From Chlorobiota bacterium (lineage in GTDB: Bacteria; Bacteroidota; Bacteroidia; Bacteroidales; JAADGE01): a DNA stretch of 49,234 nt. The DNA lies in the NCBI GenBank assembly GCA_013153865.1, contig JAADDR010000188.1:1-49234 (forward strand). The letters run 5' to 3'. Shown here in pieces: positions 38,865 to 47,782 of the stretch. The position numbers and the translations under genes were made by a program. The first letter of the stretch is position 1; every line of letters starts with the position of its first letter. The notes under the pieces are model-generated. The model saw nothing but the letters and a program-made list of their open reading frames with translations, did no database searches and had not been told where the DNA came from.

Positions 38865-39983
38865 ATGCCGAAAACTGCTTTTATAACCGGAATTACCGGA
38901 CAAGACGGCGCATATCTTGCCGAATTTTTACTGAAAAAAGGATATATAGTTCACGGACTTAAACGAAGAAGTTCTCTGTTTAACACCGACCGTATAGACC
39001 ACCTGTACCTCGACCCTCATGTAGAAAATCGCAATTTTATACTGCATTACGGCGATTTAACCGATTCTACTAACCTTATTCGCATAATTCAGGAAATTAA
39101 ACCCGACGAAATATACAACCTTGCGGCAATGAGCCACGTAAAAGTAAGTTTCGAAACTCCGGAATACACCGCAAACGCCGACGGAATAGGAACCTTGCGA
39201 ATATTGGAAGCCGTAAAACTGCTCGGACTTACCGAAAAAACAAAAATATATCAAGCATCTACAAGCGAACTTTTCGGATTGGTTCAAGAAATTCCGCAAA
39301 AAGAAACAACTCCTTTTTACCCTCGCAGCCCTTACGGAGTTGCCAAATTATATGCATATTGGATTACGGTAAATTACAGAGAAGCATACGGAATGTTTGC
39401 TTGCAACGGTATTTTATTTAATCACGAATCGCCCGTAAGAGGCGAAACGTTCGTAACAAGAAAAATAACGCGCGCAACCGCAAAAATTGCACTCGGACTG
39501 CAAGACATTATGTATATCGGTAATTTATCGGCAAAAAGAGATTGGGGGCATGCCAAAGACTACGTAAAAGCAATGTGGCTTATGATGCAACGGGAAAAAC
39601 CGGAAGACTTTGTAATAGCAACCGGAAAAACAACATCGGTAAAAGATCTTATTAAAACTTCGTTTGCGGAAATAGGTGCCGAACTGGAATTTAAAGGCGA
39701 AGGCATAAACGAAAAAGGAATTATAAAATCATCGTCGGGTATTTATTCGGAAAATTTGCCCGCAGGCAAAACAGTGGTAAAAGTAGATCCGGCATATTTC
39801 AGACCCGCAGAAGTGGATTTGCTTATCGGCGACCCGTCAAAAGCAAAAGAAAAACTCGGGTGGGAACCCGAATATACTTTCGAAGAACTTATTAAAGAAA
39901 TGGTACAACACGATTTAAAACTAATGAAAAAAGATAAATTCTTAAAAGATGCGGGATATACGATAAAAAATTATTTCGAATAA
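38865..39983 (+). CDS. gmd: GDP-mannose 4,6-dehydratase
   Basis: [105 protein letters not shown]. Confidence 0.97.
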   Translation: MPKTAFITGITGQDGAYLAEFLLKKGYIVHGLKRRSSLFNTDRIDHLYLDPHVENRNFILHYGDLTDSTNLIRIIQEIKPDEIYNLAAMSHVKVSFETPEYTANADGIGTLRILEAVKLLGLTEKTKIYQASTSELFGLVQEIPQKETTPFYPRSPYGVAKLYAYWITVNYREAYGMFACNGILFNHESPVRGETFVTRKITRATAKIALGLQDIMYIGNLSAKRDWGHAKDYVKAMWLMMQREKPEDFVIATGKTTSVKDLIKTSFAEIGAELEFKGEGINEKGIIKSSSGIYSENLPAGKTVVKVDPAYFRPAEVDLLIGDPSKAKEKLGWEPEYTFEELIKEMVQHDLKLMKKDKFLKDAGYTIKNYFE

Positions 39984-40032
39984 TTATCGTAAGACACACT
40001 CTTTGTCGCAAATCAAAGACTCTCGGAAAATA

Positions 40033-40070
40033 AAAAGATGTCCGGCAATTTTAATTACCGGACATCTTTT
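40033..40070. terminator. Bidirectional hairpin terminator between convergent gmd and SPOR-like gene
   Basis: AAAAGATGTCCGG - CAATTTTAATTA - CCGGACATCTTTT, perfect 13-bp stem. Confidence 0.9.
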
Positions 40071-40091
40071 ATCAATCACTTTATATACAGC

Positions 40092-40682
40092 TTAATGCAA
40101 ACGATATATACGTTTTGCTTCTTCGGCTTCGGGCATATAATTAAAAGGTCCTACAGTCATTACCCTCATCATCAAATTTTCTTTCAAAAATACGTCAAAA
40201 TCATGATATGTGCCTGAAGCAATAGCTCCCGGCTTTCTTATTAACTGATACGAATTGGAGCGCGGTCTGCGGTTAACATGCAATACAAACCAAAAAACCG
40301 TTTGGTTTTCGTCGTAAGTAGAATCCAATTCATGGGGTTTGTCTTGTATTTTGTAAAACAGAATTGCTTTTTTGGCTTCTTCGTATTCGTTAAACGGACC
40401 TATAGCCATTTTCTGACCGTTTCCGAGATATTTCCACAATTCGCGGTCATAATCTTTTTGGCTTCCGTGCTGAATACGGTTACCTTTTAATTGTAAATTA
40501 TAGCTTACATATCCGGTTTCACTGTCTTCTTTTTCTCTAACACTTACGTAAAACCAGTAAACAAGACGATTCTCGTCCATATTATCGCTGTAATTTACTT
40601 GTGCGCGAGCCGTATTCGGAGAATAAAAAGTTCCGGCAAACATAAGTGTTAATAAAACTGATAATTTAAAGATGTTTTTCAT
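40092..40682 (-). CDS. Exported protein with two tandem SPOR-like repeats
   Basis: Signal peptide (LSVLLTLMFAGTFYSPNTARAQ). Two segments, VYWFYVSVREKE...AIGPFNEYEEAKKAILFY and VFWFVLHVNRRP...TVGPFNYMPEAEEAKRIY. Confidence 0.7.
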   Translation of the reverse strand: MKNIFKLSVLLTLMFAGTFYSPNTARAQVNYSDNMDENRLVYWFYVSVREKEDSETGYVSYNLQLKGNRIQHGSQKDYDRELWKYLGNGQKMAIGPFNEYEEAKKAILFYKIQDKPHELDSTYDENQTVFWFVLHVNRRPRSNSYQLIRKPGAIASGTYHDFDVFLKENLMMRVMTVGPFNYMPEAEEAKRIYRLH

Positions 40683-40733
40683 TGTATTTTAATTTAAGTT
40701 TACGTTTGATTTAAGGTTCGGTTATTTCATAAA

Positions 40734-41270
40734 CTACAAACAATATGCCGAAGATAGATATCTTGTTGCACATGACAACCTTTCACTTCCTTTTCCTTTG
40801 ATAATAAAATATTTAAATCCGTAATTTTCAAGTTCCGACTTATATTTTTCAAATAAAATCATACGCTCTTCGCCGCCGTTTTCTCTTACATTATCGGGTA
40901 TCCAAGGCAAATCGGGGCTGCACAACAAATAACAGTCGATTTTTATATTTTCGATTGCTTCAAGCAAATAATCCGGAACTTTTTTAAATACAATTTCAAA
41001 CCAAAGTTTTGTTATTATCAGCCCGGTATCAAAAAAAACATAGTTCTCGGTTTTTCCGTAATAATTTCCCGATAATGTTTTTATTTGTCTTTCGGCAATA
41101 TATTCCACGTCGGCATAAGTATATTTACGGTTCAAATTTTCGACATAAATTCTGGCATACTCCGGAAAAAACAATGCTCCGTAGAAACCGGCAAGTTCTT
41201 TTGTCAATGTTGATTTTCCGCTTGATTCCGGACCCGTAATTACAACTTTTTTTATTTTATTTGCAGGCAT
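40734..41270 (-). CDS. AAA/NadR-like ATPase (ribosylnicotinamide kinase-like domain)
   Basis: KKVVITGPESSGKSTLTKELAGFYGALFFPEYARIYVE; YVFFDTGLIITKLWFEIVF; YLLCSPDLPWIPDNVREN. Confidence 0.85.
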   Translation of the reverse strand: MPANKIKKVVITGPESSGKSTLTKELAGFYGALFFPEYARIYVENLNRKYTYADVEYIAERQIKTLSGNYYGKTENYVFFDTGLIITKLWFEIVFKKVPDYLLEAIENIKIDCYLLCSPDLPWIPDNVRENGGEERMILFEKYKSELENYGFKYFIIKGKGSERLSCATRYLSSAYCL

Positions 41271-41283
41271 TTTAAGTTTCGTA

Positions 41284-41775
41284 TTATCGAGCTTTGATTA
41301 TATCCGTAATTTTAGCTTCGAATATTAAAGTCGAATACGGCGGAATAATACCCGTTCTGTCGCCTCCGTAAGCTAAATCGGAAGGTATTATTATCAAAAC
41401 CGGAACATTTTTTTTCATCATGCCGACGGCTTCTTCCCAGCCGGGTATTACATCGTCTTTTAAATAAGCATAACGTGCGGGTTTATATATGCTTTTTTCG
41501 TCAAAAACAACGGAAGTATCAGCCAGCAAATAACCTTTGTAAGCAATTAAAACGGTATCGCCTTCCGCCGGAAAATCGTAATCCGGGTAACCCGAAGTGG
41601 AAAATCCGGACTCTACCAGATATAAACCGTCGGCGGTAGGTTCCTGAGTAATATTATGCTCTTTAAGATATTCGGACAATAAAGCGGCTTCGGCATCTTT
41701 TTCGTTTTTATCGCACGAATAAACGCCTGACAGCAGTATTGCCGTAAATAAGAAATATTTTACATATTTTTTCAT
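41284..41775 (-). CDS. FKBP-type peptidyl-prolyl isomerase lipoprotein
   Basis: Lipobox-like LLSGVYSCDK; FDEKS...VIPGWEEAVGMMKKNVPVLIIIPSDLAYGGDRTGIIPPYSTLIFEAKITDI. Confidence 0.93.
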   Translation of the reverse strand: MKKYVKYFLFTAILLSGVYSCDKNEKDAEAALLSEYLKEHNITQEPTADGLYLVESGFSTSGYPDYDFPAEGDTVLIAYKGYLLADTSVVFDEKSIYKPARYAYLKDDVIPGWEEAVGMMKKNVPVLIIIPSDLAYGGDRTGIIPPYSTLIFEAKITDIIKAR

Positions 41776-41781
41776 ATTCGA

Positions 41782-41812
41782 TAAAAAAAAAACGATTCCG
41801 GTAAAGAATCGC
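41782..41812 (-). terminator. Rho-independent terminator on minus strand, downstream of SUMF1 gene
   Basis: Minus strand CGATTC-TTTACCG-GAATCG followed by TTTTTTTTTTAT. Confidence 0.8.
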
Positions 41813-41832
41813 TTTTAAATATTTTGCGGTTT

Positions 41833-42714
41833 TTATTTGTTCTTTGCTAATCTGAAACCGAAATTATAATTTGTTTTACCGGCTTTAGGTCCGTCGCGAC
41901 TCGTAACTTTGGCAAGCTCCGCTCTGTAATGCCACGAACCGCCTCTTATTACTCTGTAAGGCATTGGAGTTGCACAAAAGGGGTTATCTTCCGGCGAAAC
42001 CGAATAATAATTTGTTTTGTAATAATCGCTGCACCATTCCCAAACGTTTCCGCTCATATCGTAAATTCCGAGTTCGTTAGGTTTTTTTGTTTTAACGTTT
42101 TTAGGTCCGGAAAGTTTAGATGTTTCGTCATACCACGCAACTGCATTTATGTCATTACTTCCGCTGTATTTAAATTTTTGGCTTTTATTTCCTCCTCTTG
42201 CCGCAAATTCCCATTCGGCTTCGGTAGGTAAGCGATAACCGTTTTTGCTTCGGTCTAAATCCCAACCTCCGTCGGCATTTTTTACGTAACATTTTTCCAA
42301 ACCGTTTTGTTTGCTTAGCCAATTGCAATATTCTATTGCATCATACCAGTTTACGTGTTGCATAGGCAAATTCGGTTCCCATCCCCACCAGCTTTTTCCG
42401 GATGATACATAAAACATTTGAGTATATTTATGAGAATCCATCCACTCTTTGTCCGGAGGTTCGGGCATTTTTTTACCGGTAGCCGAAGCAAACTTTTTAT
42501 ATTCGCCTACGGTTACTTCGTGTTCTCCGATATAGAAAGAATTTACCGTAACTTTATGTGCGGGTTTTTCTTCGGGTACTCCCGTGTTGGAGCCCATGGT
42601 AAATGTTCCGCCCTCAACCAATATCATCTTAGGTGCCTGCGCAAATATTCCGACATTGCTAAATAGTACAATTGATAAAATAAGACCGGATATTCGAAGA
42701 ATATGCTTTTTCAT
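41833..42714 (-). CDS. SUMF1/formylglycine-generating-enzyme-family protein, secreted
   Basis: MILVEGGTFTMGSNTGVPEEKPAHKVTVNSFYIGEHEVTVGEYKKF; YRLPTEAEWEFAARGG; GIYDMSGNVWEWCSDYY; RVIRGGSWHY. Confidence 0.95.
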   Translation of the reverse strand: MKKHILRISGLILSIVLFSNVGIFAQAPKMILVEGGTFTMGSNTGVPEEKPAHKVTVNSFYIGEHEVTVGEYKKFASATGKKMPEPPDKEWMDSHKYTQMFYVSSGKSWWGWEPNLPMQHVNWYDAIEYCNWLSKQNGLEKCYVKNADGGWDLDRSKNGYRLPTEAEWEFAARGGNKSQKFKYSGSNDINAVAWYDETSKLSGPKNVKTKKPNELGIYDMSGNVWEWCSDYYKTNYYSVSPEDNPFCATPMPYRVIRGGSWHYRAELAKVTSRDGPKAGKTNYNFGFRLAKNK

Positions 42715-43093
42715 GTGTTTAACTTTTTATTATCTGTTCCGTAGTATAATGCCGTAAATTTAAAGCAAAATTTATGATTATACAAATTAAAACAACGGCA
42801 CGTTTTCAATATGTAAATTTATAAATGAATTATGTTTTGACAAAATTTATTTATTTTATATCGTATTTATTTTTCTGAAACTTATATTTTTTCGTTTTTT
42901 TCATTTTTTTTAAACATTTTTTCACATTATTTATAATCAGGTTTTTATAAAATAAATTGTTCTGTTAAAGGTAAATAATTTTTTATATGTTGTAATATTA
43001 ACATTACAGAATGTATGGTAATACAAAGTTTACAAAGTATATGCCGGCACAAAATATGCAATTGTATTTTCGTCCGAAATAATTTCAATTTAA

Positions 43094-43498
43094 ATGACAA
43101 AAAAGGGAAAAAAGATATTATTGGCGGAAGCATTTGAACCGAGTCGTAAAATAATGACTCAGATTTTGGAAATGCTCGGATGGAACTACGCCGCCGCCGA
43201 TAACGGTTTTGACGTTATTTTAGCTCTTAAATCGGAACCTTTCGATTTGCTGCTGCTGGATTTGGAATTATCTCAGCTCGACGGATTTGAAACAATTGAA
43301 CATATACGCCGGAATTTAGACTTTCCGGTAAACACAATACCCGTATTGGCAATGATAAACAGCGATTTTGCTTCGGAATTTAACAAAACATATAAAAACG
43401 AAGGTTTTGACGACATAATAATAAAGCCCTTTTCAATAGACGAGTTAGATTCTAAAATTAAAGAAATTCTTTATCGCAAAAATCCTCTGTTCGCCTGA
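43094..43498 (+). CDS. Stand-alone response regulator receiver domain protein
   Basis: KKILLAEAFEPSRKIMTQILEMLGWNYAAADNGFDVILALKSEPFDLLLLDLELSQLDGFETIEHIRR...IIIKPFSIDELDSKI. Confidence 0.9.
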   Translation: MTKKGKKILLAEAFEPSRKIMTQILEMLGWNYAAADNGFDVILALKSEPFDLLLLDLELSQLDGFETIEHIRRNLDFPVNTIPVLAMINSDFASEFNKTYKNEGFDDIIIKPFSIDELDSKIKEILYRKNPLFA

Positions 43499-43546
43499 AA
43501 CCGATACTGAAATTGTTTTATTCGGTTAAATATTCAGATATTCGAA

Positions 43547-44059
43547 TTACTTATTTAAAATATTAAGAATATCTTTTTCCAATGATTCTCTCGGGCTCTC
43601 GACAATACGCCCCGTTTCCTCTCCGTTGCGATAAAAAATAAATACCGGAATACGCGTAAAACTTATACCGTCAAGACTTTTGTTTCTCGAAGACTTTTTT
43701 GTATCAACAGCCGTTAAACTTATAATATTTTCGGGTATATGCGCAGCATCGACAATTCTAAAAAATCTCGGTAACTCTCTCCTGCTGTCGCCGCACCATG
43801 TTCCGAAAATAATTTTTATGTTAATATCTTTATACAAATCAGAATTGCCAAGCAAATCAATAACCTCTTTATCCGGATTATAAGAAGAATAATTCTTTTC
43901 AAACCATGTCTTAAACTCGTCTTTCAAAAAACTTTTACGGTTTACATCTCCTATTAATATTTTTTCATGCTTTTTTTCGTCCGTAACAATCTTATTTTTA
44001 GTAAAAACACATGAACTTAAAATTAAAGCAAAAAGAAATAAAACATAAAATCTTTTCAT
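43547..44059 (-). CDS. Thioredoxin-family lipoprotein
   Basis: Lipobox-like LILSSCVF; IKIIFGTWCGDSRRELPRFFRIVDAAHIPENIISLTAVD; ISFTRIPVFIFYRNGEETGRIVESP. Confidence 0.85.
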   Translation of the reverse strand: MKRFYVLFLFALILSSCVFTKNKIVTDEKKHEKILIGDVNRKSFLKDEFKTWFEKNYSSYNPDKEVIDLLGNSDLYKDINIKIIFGTWCGDSRRELPRFFRIVDAAHIPENIISLTAVDTKKSSRNKSLDGISFTRIPVFIFYRNGEETGRIVESPRESLEKDILNILNK

Positions 44060-44068
44060 AATATTTAT

Positions 44069-44113
44069 TATTTTTGTTATATTGTCTGTTGCAAATCAAA
44101 CATTACAAATTTA
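44069..44113. promoter_or_regulatory. Predicted divergent -7 boxes: TATTTTTG (+, 44069-44076) and TAAATTTG (-, 44106-44113)
   Basis: Two TAnnTTTG matches in the thioredoxin/elbB divergent intergenic region; -33 boxes not clearly assigned. Confidence 0.35.
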
Positions 44114-44161
44114 CATATTAAAAAACGGAAATTAAATAAAATAACATTAAAAAAAACGATT

Positions 44162-44821
44162 ATGAGCAAATCTCCAAAAACAGCAATTATTCTTGCCGGC
44201 AGCGGCGTGTTCGACGGTGCCGAAATTCACGAAGCAACCATGACAATGTATGCGGTAGTAAAAAACGGCGGGAGCTATCAAATTTTTGCTCCCGACATAG
44301 AGCAACATCACGTAATAAACCATATTACCGGCGAAGAAACAAACGAAAAAAGAAATGTTATGGTTGAAGCGGCACGTATTGCCCGAGGTAACATAAAACC
44401 GCTTTCGGAACTTAATATGGAAGATTTTGATGCTTTAATGATGCCGGGAGGATTCGGCGTGGCAAAAAATCTGTCCGATTTTGCCTTTAAAGGACCCGAT
44501 TGTAACGTGCTGCCCGATGTAGAAAGGGTTATAAAAGATGCGGTTGCTCAAGGTAAGCCCATAGGAGCTTTATGCATATCGCCGGCAATAGTGGCAAAAG
44601 TGCTGAAAGGCGTAAGCGTAACGATAGGACAAGACAAAGATACGGCACAAGCAATAGAAAAAATGGGATCTAAACACGAAATTACAAACCACGGAGAAGT
44701 TGTTATCGACAAAACTTTTAAAACGGCAACAACTCCCTGCTATATGCTCGACGCTACAATTGCCGACATAGCCGAAGGAGCGTTAAACGTAACGGCAGCA
44801 GTTTTTGAAATGATAAAATAA
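44162..44821 (+). CDS. elbB: ElbB-type glyoxalase (DJ-1/PfpI superfamily)
   Basis: ILAGSGVFDGAEIHEATMTMYAVVKNGGSYQIFAPDIEQHHVINHITGEE; ALMMPGGFGVAKNLSDFAFKG; GKPIGALCISPAIVAKVL. Confidence 0.93.
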   Translation: MSKSPKTAIILAGSGVFDGAEIHEATMTMYAVVKNGGSYQIFAPDIEQHHVINHITGEETNEKRNVMVEAARIARGNIKPLSELNMEDFDALMMPGGFGVAKNLSDFAFKGPDCNVLPDVERVIKDAVAQGKPIGALCISPAIVAKVLKGVSVTIGQDKDTAQAIEKMGSKHEITNHGEVVIDKTFKTATTPCYMLDATIADIAEGALNVTAAVFEMIK

Positions 44822-44832
44822 ACGAAAAAAAC

Positions 44833-44890
44833 TAAGCTTGTCCGGAAAACACAATTTTAAATCTCGAAAACAAATTCCCGGGCAAGCTTA
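44833..44890. terminator. Long-loop hairpin between elbB and antiporter gene (terminator or attenuator)
   Basis: TAAGCTTGTCCGG (44833-44845) pairs with CCGGGCAAGCTTA (44878-44890) with one T-G wobble and a 32-nt loop; no strong T-run. Confidence 0.5.
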
Positions 44891-44922
44891 ATTTATTTGC
44901 AAAACCTCAAGAAAGACAAAAC

Positions 44923-46392
44923 ATGCCCGAAAACAAAAAATCTCCTACCCTTTTACAATCATTAATTCCGATTATTTTTTTAATTATATTACTGTCATTA
45001 AACGTAATTATTTGGGGCGACGAAACTTTAGACGGTTCAAATCAAACGGCATTATTGCTTGCCGCGGCTTCGGCTTCGATTATAGCTTTTAAACTCGGTA
45101 TCGGCTGGGTAAAACTGCGAAAACGCATAGTTAAAACAATAGGTAAAGCCATGCCCGCCATATTAATTTTGCTTTTAATAGGTTCTTTATCCGGAACATG
45201 GCTTTTAAGCGGAGTTATACCGGCATTTATTTACTACGGACTTGAGGTATTGCACCCTTCAATATTTTTATTTGCAACCGTTGTTATTGCCGGGCTTATA
45301 TCTTTGGCAACCGGCAGTTCGTGGTCAACCGTTGCAACGGTAGGAGTTGCACTGCTTGGTATAGGTCATGCCGTAGGCATTAACGATGCCGTAACTGCGG
45401 GAGCAATTATTTCCGGCGCTTATTTCGGCGATAAAATGTCTCCGCTGTCGGATACTACAAATCTTGCTCCGGCAATGGCAGGAACCGATTTATATACTCA
45501 CATCCGATATATGATGATTACCACCGTGCCGTCGATGTCCGTTACTTTAATAATATTTTTGATTATAGGATTTACATATGATTTTAAAGCCGATGCATCC
45601 GATGTTGCGGAAGTTCAAAAAGCAATAGCCGATACTTTTAACATAACACCTTGGTTGTTTCTTGTTCCGGCATTTTTGATATTCATAATAATAAAAAAGG
45701 TAAAACCATTACCTTCCATGTTACTCGGAACACTTGCAGGCGGCTTGTTTGCAATAATTTTTCAGCCCGATATAATAAAACACATTTCGGGAATAAGCGA
45801 TAACTATGCCGAAGCATCTTACATAAGCGTAATGAAAGCAATGTACGGAGAAATAAAGATAACAACGGAAAATCAACGCATAAACGATTTATTCGGAACA
45901 GGCGGAATGGCAGGCATGCTCAATACCGTTTGGCTTATTTTATCGGCAATGGTATTCGGAGGTGTTATGGAATCCGGAGGCATGCTCAAAAAAATAACTT
46001 TATCGATAATGAAACTCGTAAAATCGGATGCTTCTCTTATTGCCTCAACGGCTGCTTCGTGCATATTTTTTAACGCAACGGCATCCGACCAATATATTTC
46101 CATAGTAGTTCCGGGAAGAATGTATAACAAAGCGTTTAAAGAAAAAGGACTTAAACCGGAGGTATTAAGCAGAACCCTTGAAGATGCGGGAACGGTTACT
46201 TCGGTTTTAATTCCGTGGAACACCGGAGGCGCAACTCAAGCGCGCGTGCTGGGCGTTGCCACCGTTGATTATTTGCCGTATGCTTTTTTTAACCTCATAA
46301 GCCCTTTAATGACTGTTCTTACGGCTTTCTTAAATTATAAAATAAGAAGATTCTCAGACGACAAAAAGAAAAACATTACCGAAAACAAATAA
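44923..46392 (+). CDS. Na+/H+ antiporter NhaC family
   Basis: 489 aa, multiple TM segments; SLATGSSWSTVATVGVALLGIGHAVGINDAVTAGAIISGAYFGDKMSPLSDTTNLAPAMAGTDLYTHIRYM. Confidence 0.94.
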   Translation: MPENKKSPTLLQSLIPIIFLIILLSLNVIIWGDETLDGSNQTALLLAAASASIIAFKLGIGWVKLRKRIVKTIGKAMPAILILLLIGSLSGTWLLSGVIPAFIYYGLEVLHPSIFLFATVVIAGLISLATGSSWSTVATVGVALLGIGHAVGINDAVTAGAIISGAYFGDKMSPLSDTTNLAPAMAGTDLYTHIRYMMITTVPSMSVTLIIFLIIGFTYDFKADASDVAEVQKAIADTFNITPWLFLVPAFLIFIIIKKVKPLPSMLLGTLAGGLFAIIFQPDIIKHISGISDNYAEASYISVMKAMYGEIKITTENQRINDLFGTGGMAGMLNTVWLILSAMVFGGVMESGGMLKKITLSIMKLVKSDASLIASTAASCIFFNATASDQYISIVVPGRMYNKAFKEKGLKPEVLSRTLEDAGTVTSVLIPWNTGGATQARVLGVATVDYLPYAFFNLISPLMTVLTAFLNYKIRRFSDDKKKNITENK

Positions 46393-46455
46393 TACCGGAT
46401 ACCGGACGGTAAATTTCTAAATATCGTAATATCTTTTCCGGTAAACAAATATTAT

Positions 46456-46528
46456 TATTTTTGCAATCTGTTCGGTTGCCGGTTTTAATTTTAACAAAAA
46501 AACACATACCGAAAGCCGAAAACAGATT
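46456..46528 (+). promoter_or_regulatory. Predicted -7 box TATTTTTG (46456-46463) followed by an imperfect long hairpin leader (46465-46528)
   Basis: AATCTGTT/AACAGATT outer stem plus CGG/CCG and CGGT/ACCG inner stems. Confidence 0.4.
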
Positions 46529-46556
46529 TAATTTTAAATTTAAAACATAAACAAAC

Positions 46557-47699
46557 ATGAAAAAGCTGATTTTAATTTTAATACCGGTTTTAGCATTATT
46601 TGCTTGTAAAAATTCCGAAAAAGAAGGTTTTACCGTTTCCGGAACCGTAAAAAATGCCGGGGGCAAACAATTGATTTTAAATAAATTTTTACCGAACAAA
46701 ACAGAACCCTTGGATACCGTAACATTAGGAGAAGACGGCAAATACAGTTTTACTGAAACTACCGCTGCTCCTGAGTTGTTCGGTTTGCAACTCGAAGGAC
46801 AAAACGGGCAAATTATATTTATTGCAGATTCTTTAAGCAAAATAACAATAAATGCAGACACATTAAATTTCAGAACAAATTATACGGTAAGCGGCTCTAA
46901 AGACTCGGAATTATTACAACAACTTTACAATCAACTCGATAAAGCTTTCGACAAATTAGATTCGCTTAACAAAATTTATATTACGCAAAAAGGAAAAGTT
47001 GACACCGATTCTCTTGTTGCAAGTATTACCGCCGCATCGCAAAATATAATAAACGAACATAAAAAATACTCCGAAAAATTTATAAACGAACACAGCGATT
47101 CTCCGGCAGCCATTATTGCCTTATACCAACAGTTCGGAAGAGGAATGAATGTTTTTGACATTAATGCCGACCGCGAATTATTTACAAAAACCGATGAAGC
47201 GCTTTATAAATTATATCCTAAATCGAGTTTTGTAAAAGGACTTCACGAATATATAGCCGGAAATCCGCCCATGCCTACCATAGGAAGTATTGCTCCGGAT
47301 ATAGATTTGCCTTCGCCCGACGGCAAAAACATAAAATTATCTTCTTTAAGAGGAAACTACGTTTTGCTTGATTTTTGGGCTGCATGGTGTCGTCCTTGTC
47401 GTGCGGAAAATCCGAATGTGGTAAAAAATTATCATAAATATAAAAAATCCGGATTTACGGTATATCAAGTATCTTTAGATCGTAATAAAGAAGATTGGGT
47501 AAAAGCCATAGAAGCCGACGGGTTAGGAGAATGGAATCACGTAAGCGATTTAAAATACTGGGACTCTGCACCTGCCGCACTTTACGGAGTAAGAGGTATT
47601 CCGGCTAACTTTTTAATTAATCCGGAAGGAAAAATAATAGCCGTAAATTTAAGAGGTCCGCTTCTCGGGCAAAAATTAAGCGAAATTTACGGATACTGA
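46557..47699 (+). CDS. TlpA-like thioredoxin lipoprotein with DUF4369-like domain
   Basis: Lipobox ALFACKNSEK; LSSLRGNYVLLDFWAAWCRPCRAENPNVVKNYHKY. Confidence 0.92.
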   Translation: MKKLILILIPVLALFACKNSEKEGFTVSGTVKNAGGKQLILNKFLPNKTEPLDTVTLGEDGKYSFTETTAAPELFGLQLEGQNGQIIFIADSLSKITINADTLNFRTNYTVSGSKDSELLQQLYNQLDKAFDKLDSLNKIYITQKGKVDTDSLVASITAASQNIINEHKKYSEKFINEHSDSPAAIIALYQQFGRGMNVFDINADRELFTKTDEALYKLYPKSSFVKGLHEYIAGNPPMPTIGSIAPDIDLPSPDGKNIKLSSLRGNYVLLDFWAAWCRPCRAENPNVVKNYHKYKKSGFTVYQVSLDRNKEDWVKAIEADGLGEWNHVSDLKYWDSAPAALYGVRGIPANFLINPEGKIIAVNLRGPLLGQKLSEIYGY

Positions 47700-47711
47700 A
47701 ATACCGGACGC

Positions 47712-47752
47712 AAAAAAGAAGAAGTTGTTGAAAAAGCAGCTTCTTTTTTTTT
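47712..47752 (+). terminator. Rho-independent terminator after TlpA-like gene
   Basis: AAGAAGTTGTT...AAGCAGCTTCTT stem (G-T wobbles) followed by TTTTTTTTG. Confidence 0.75.
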
Positions 47753-47782
47753 GTAATTTCGAAATAATTAACTTTGCCGACA

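Noticed and set aside
41284-42714. FKBP and SUMF1 genes as part of a GldK/T9SS gliding locus
   Set aside because: SUMF1-family proteins are diverse and no gldL/M/N or porV genes are adjacent, so a Gld assignment is not supported.
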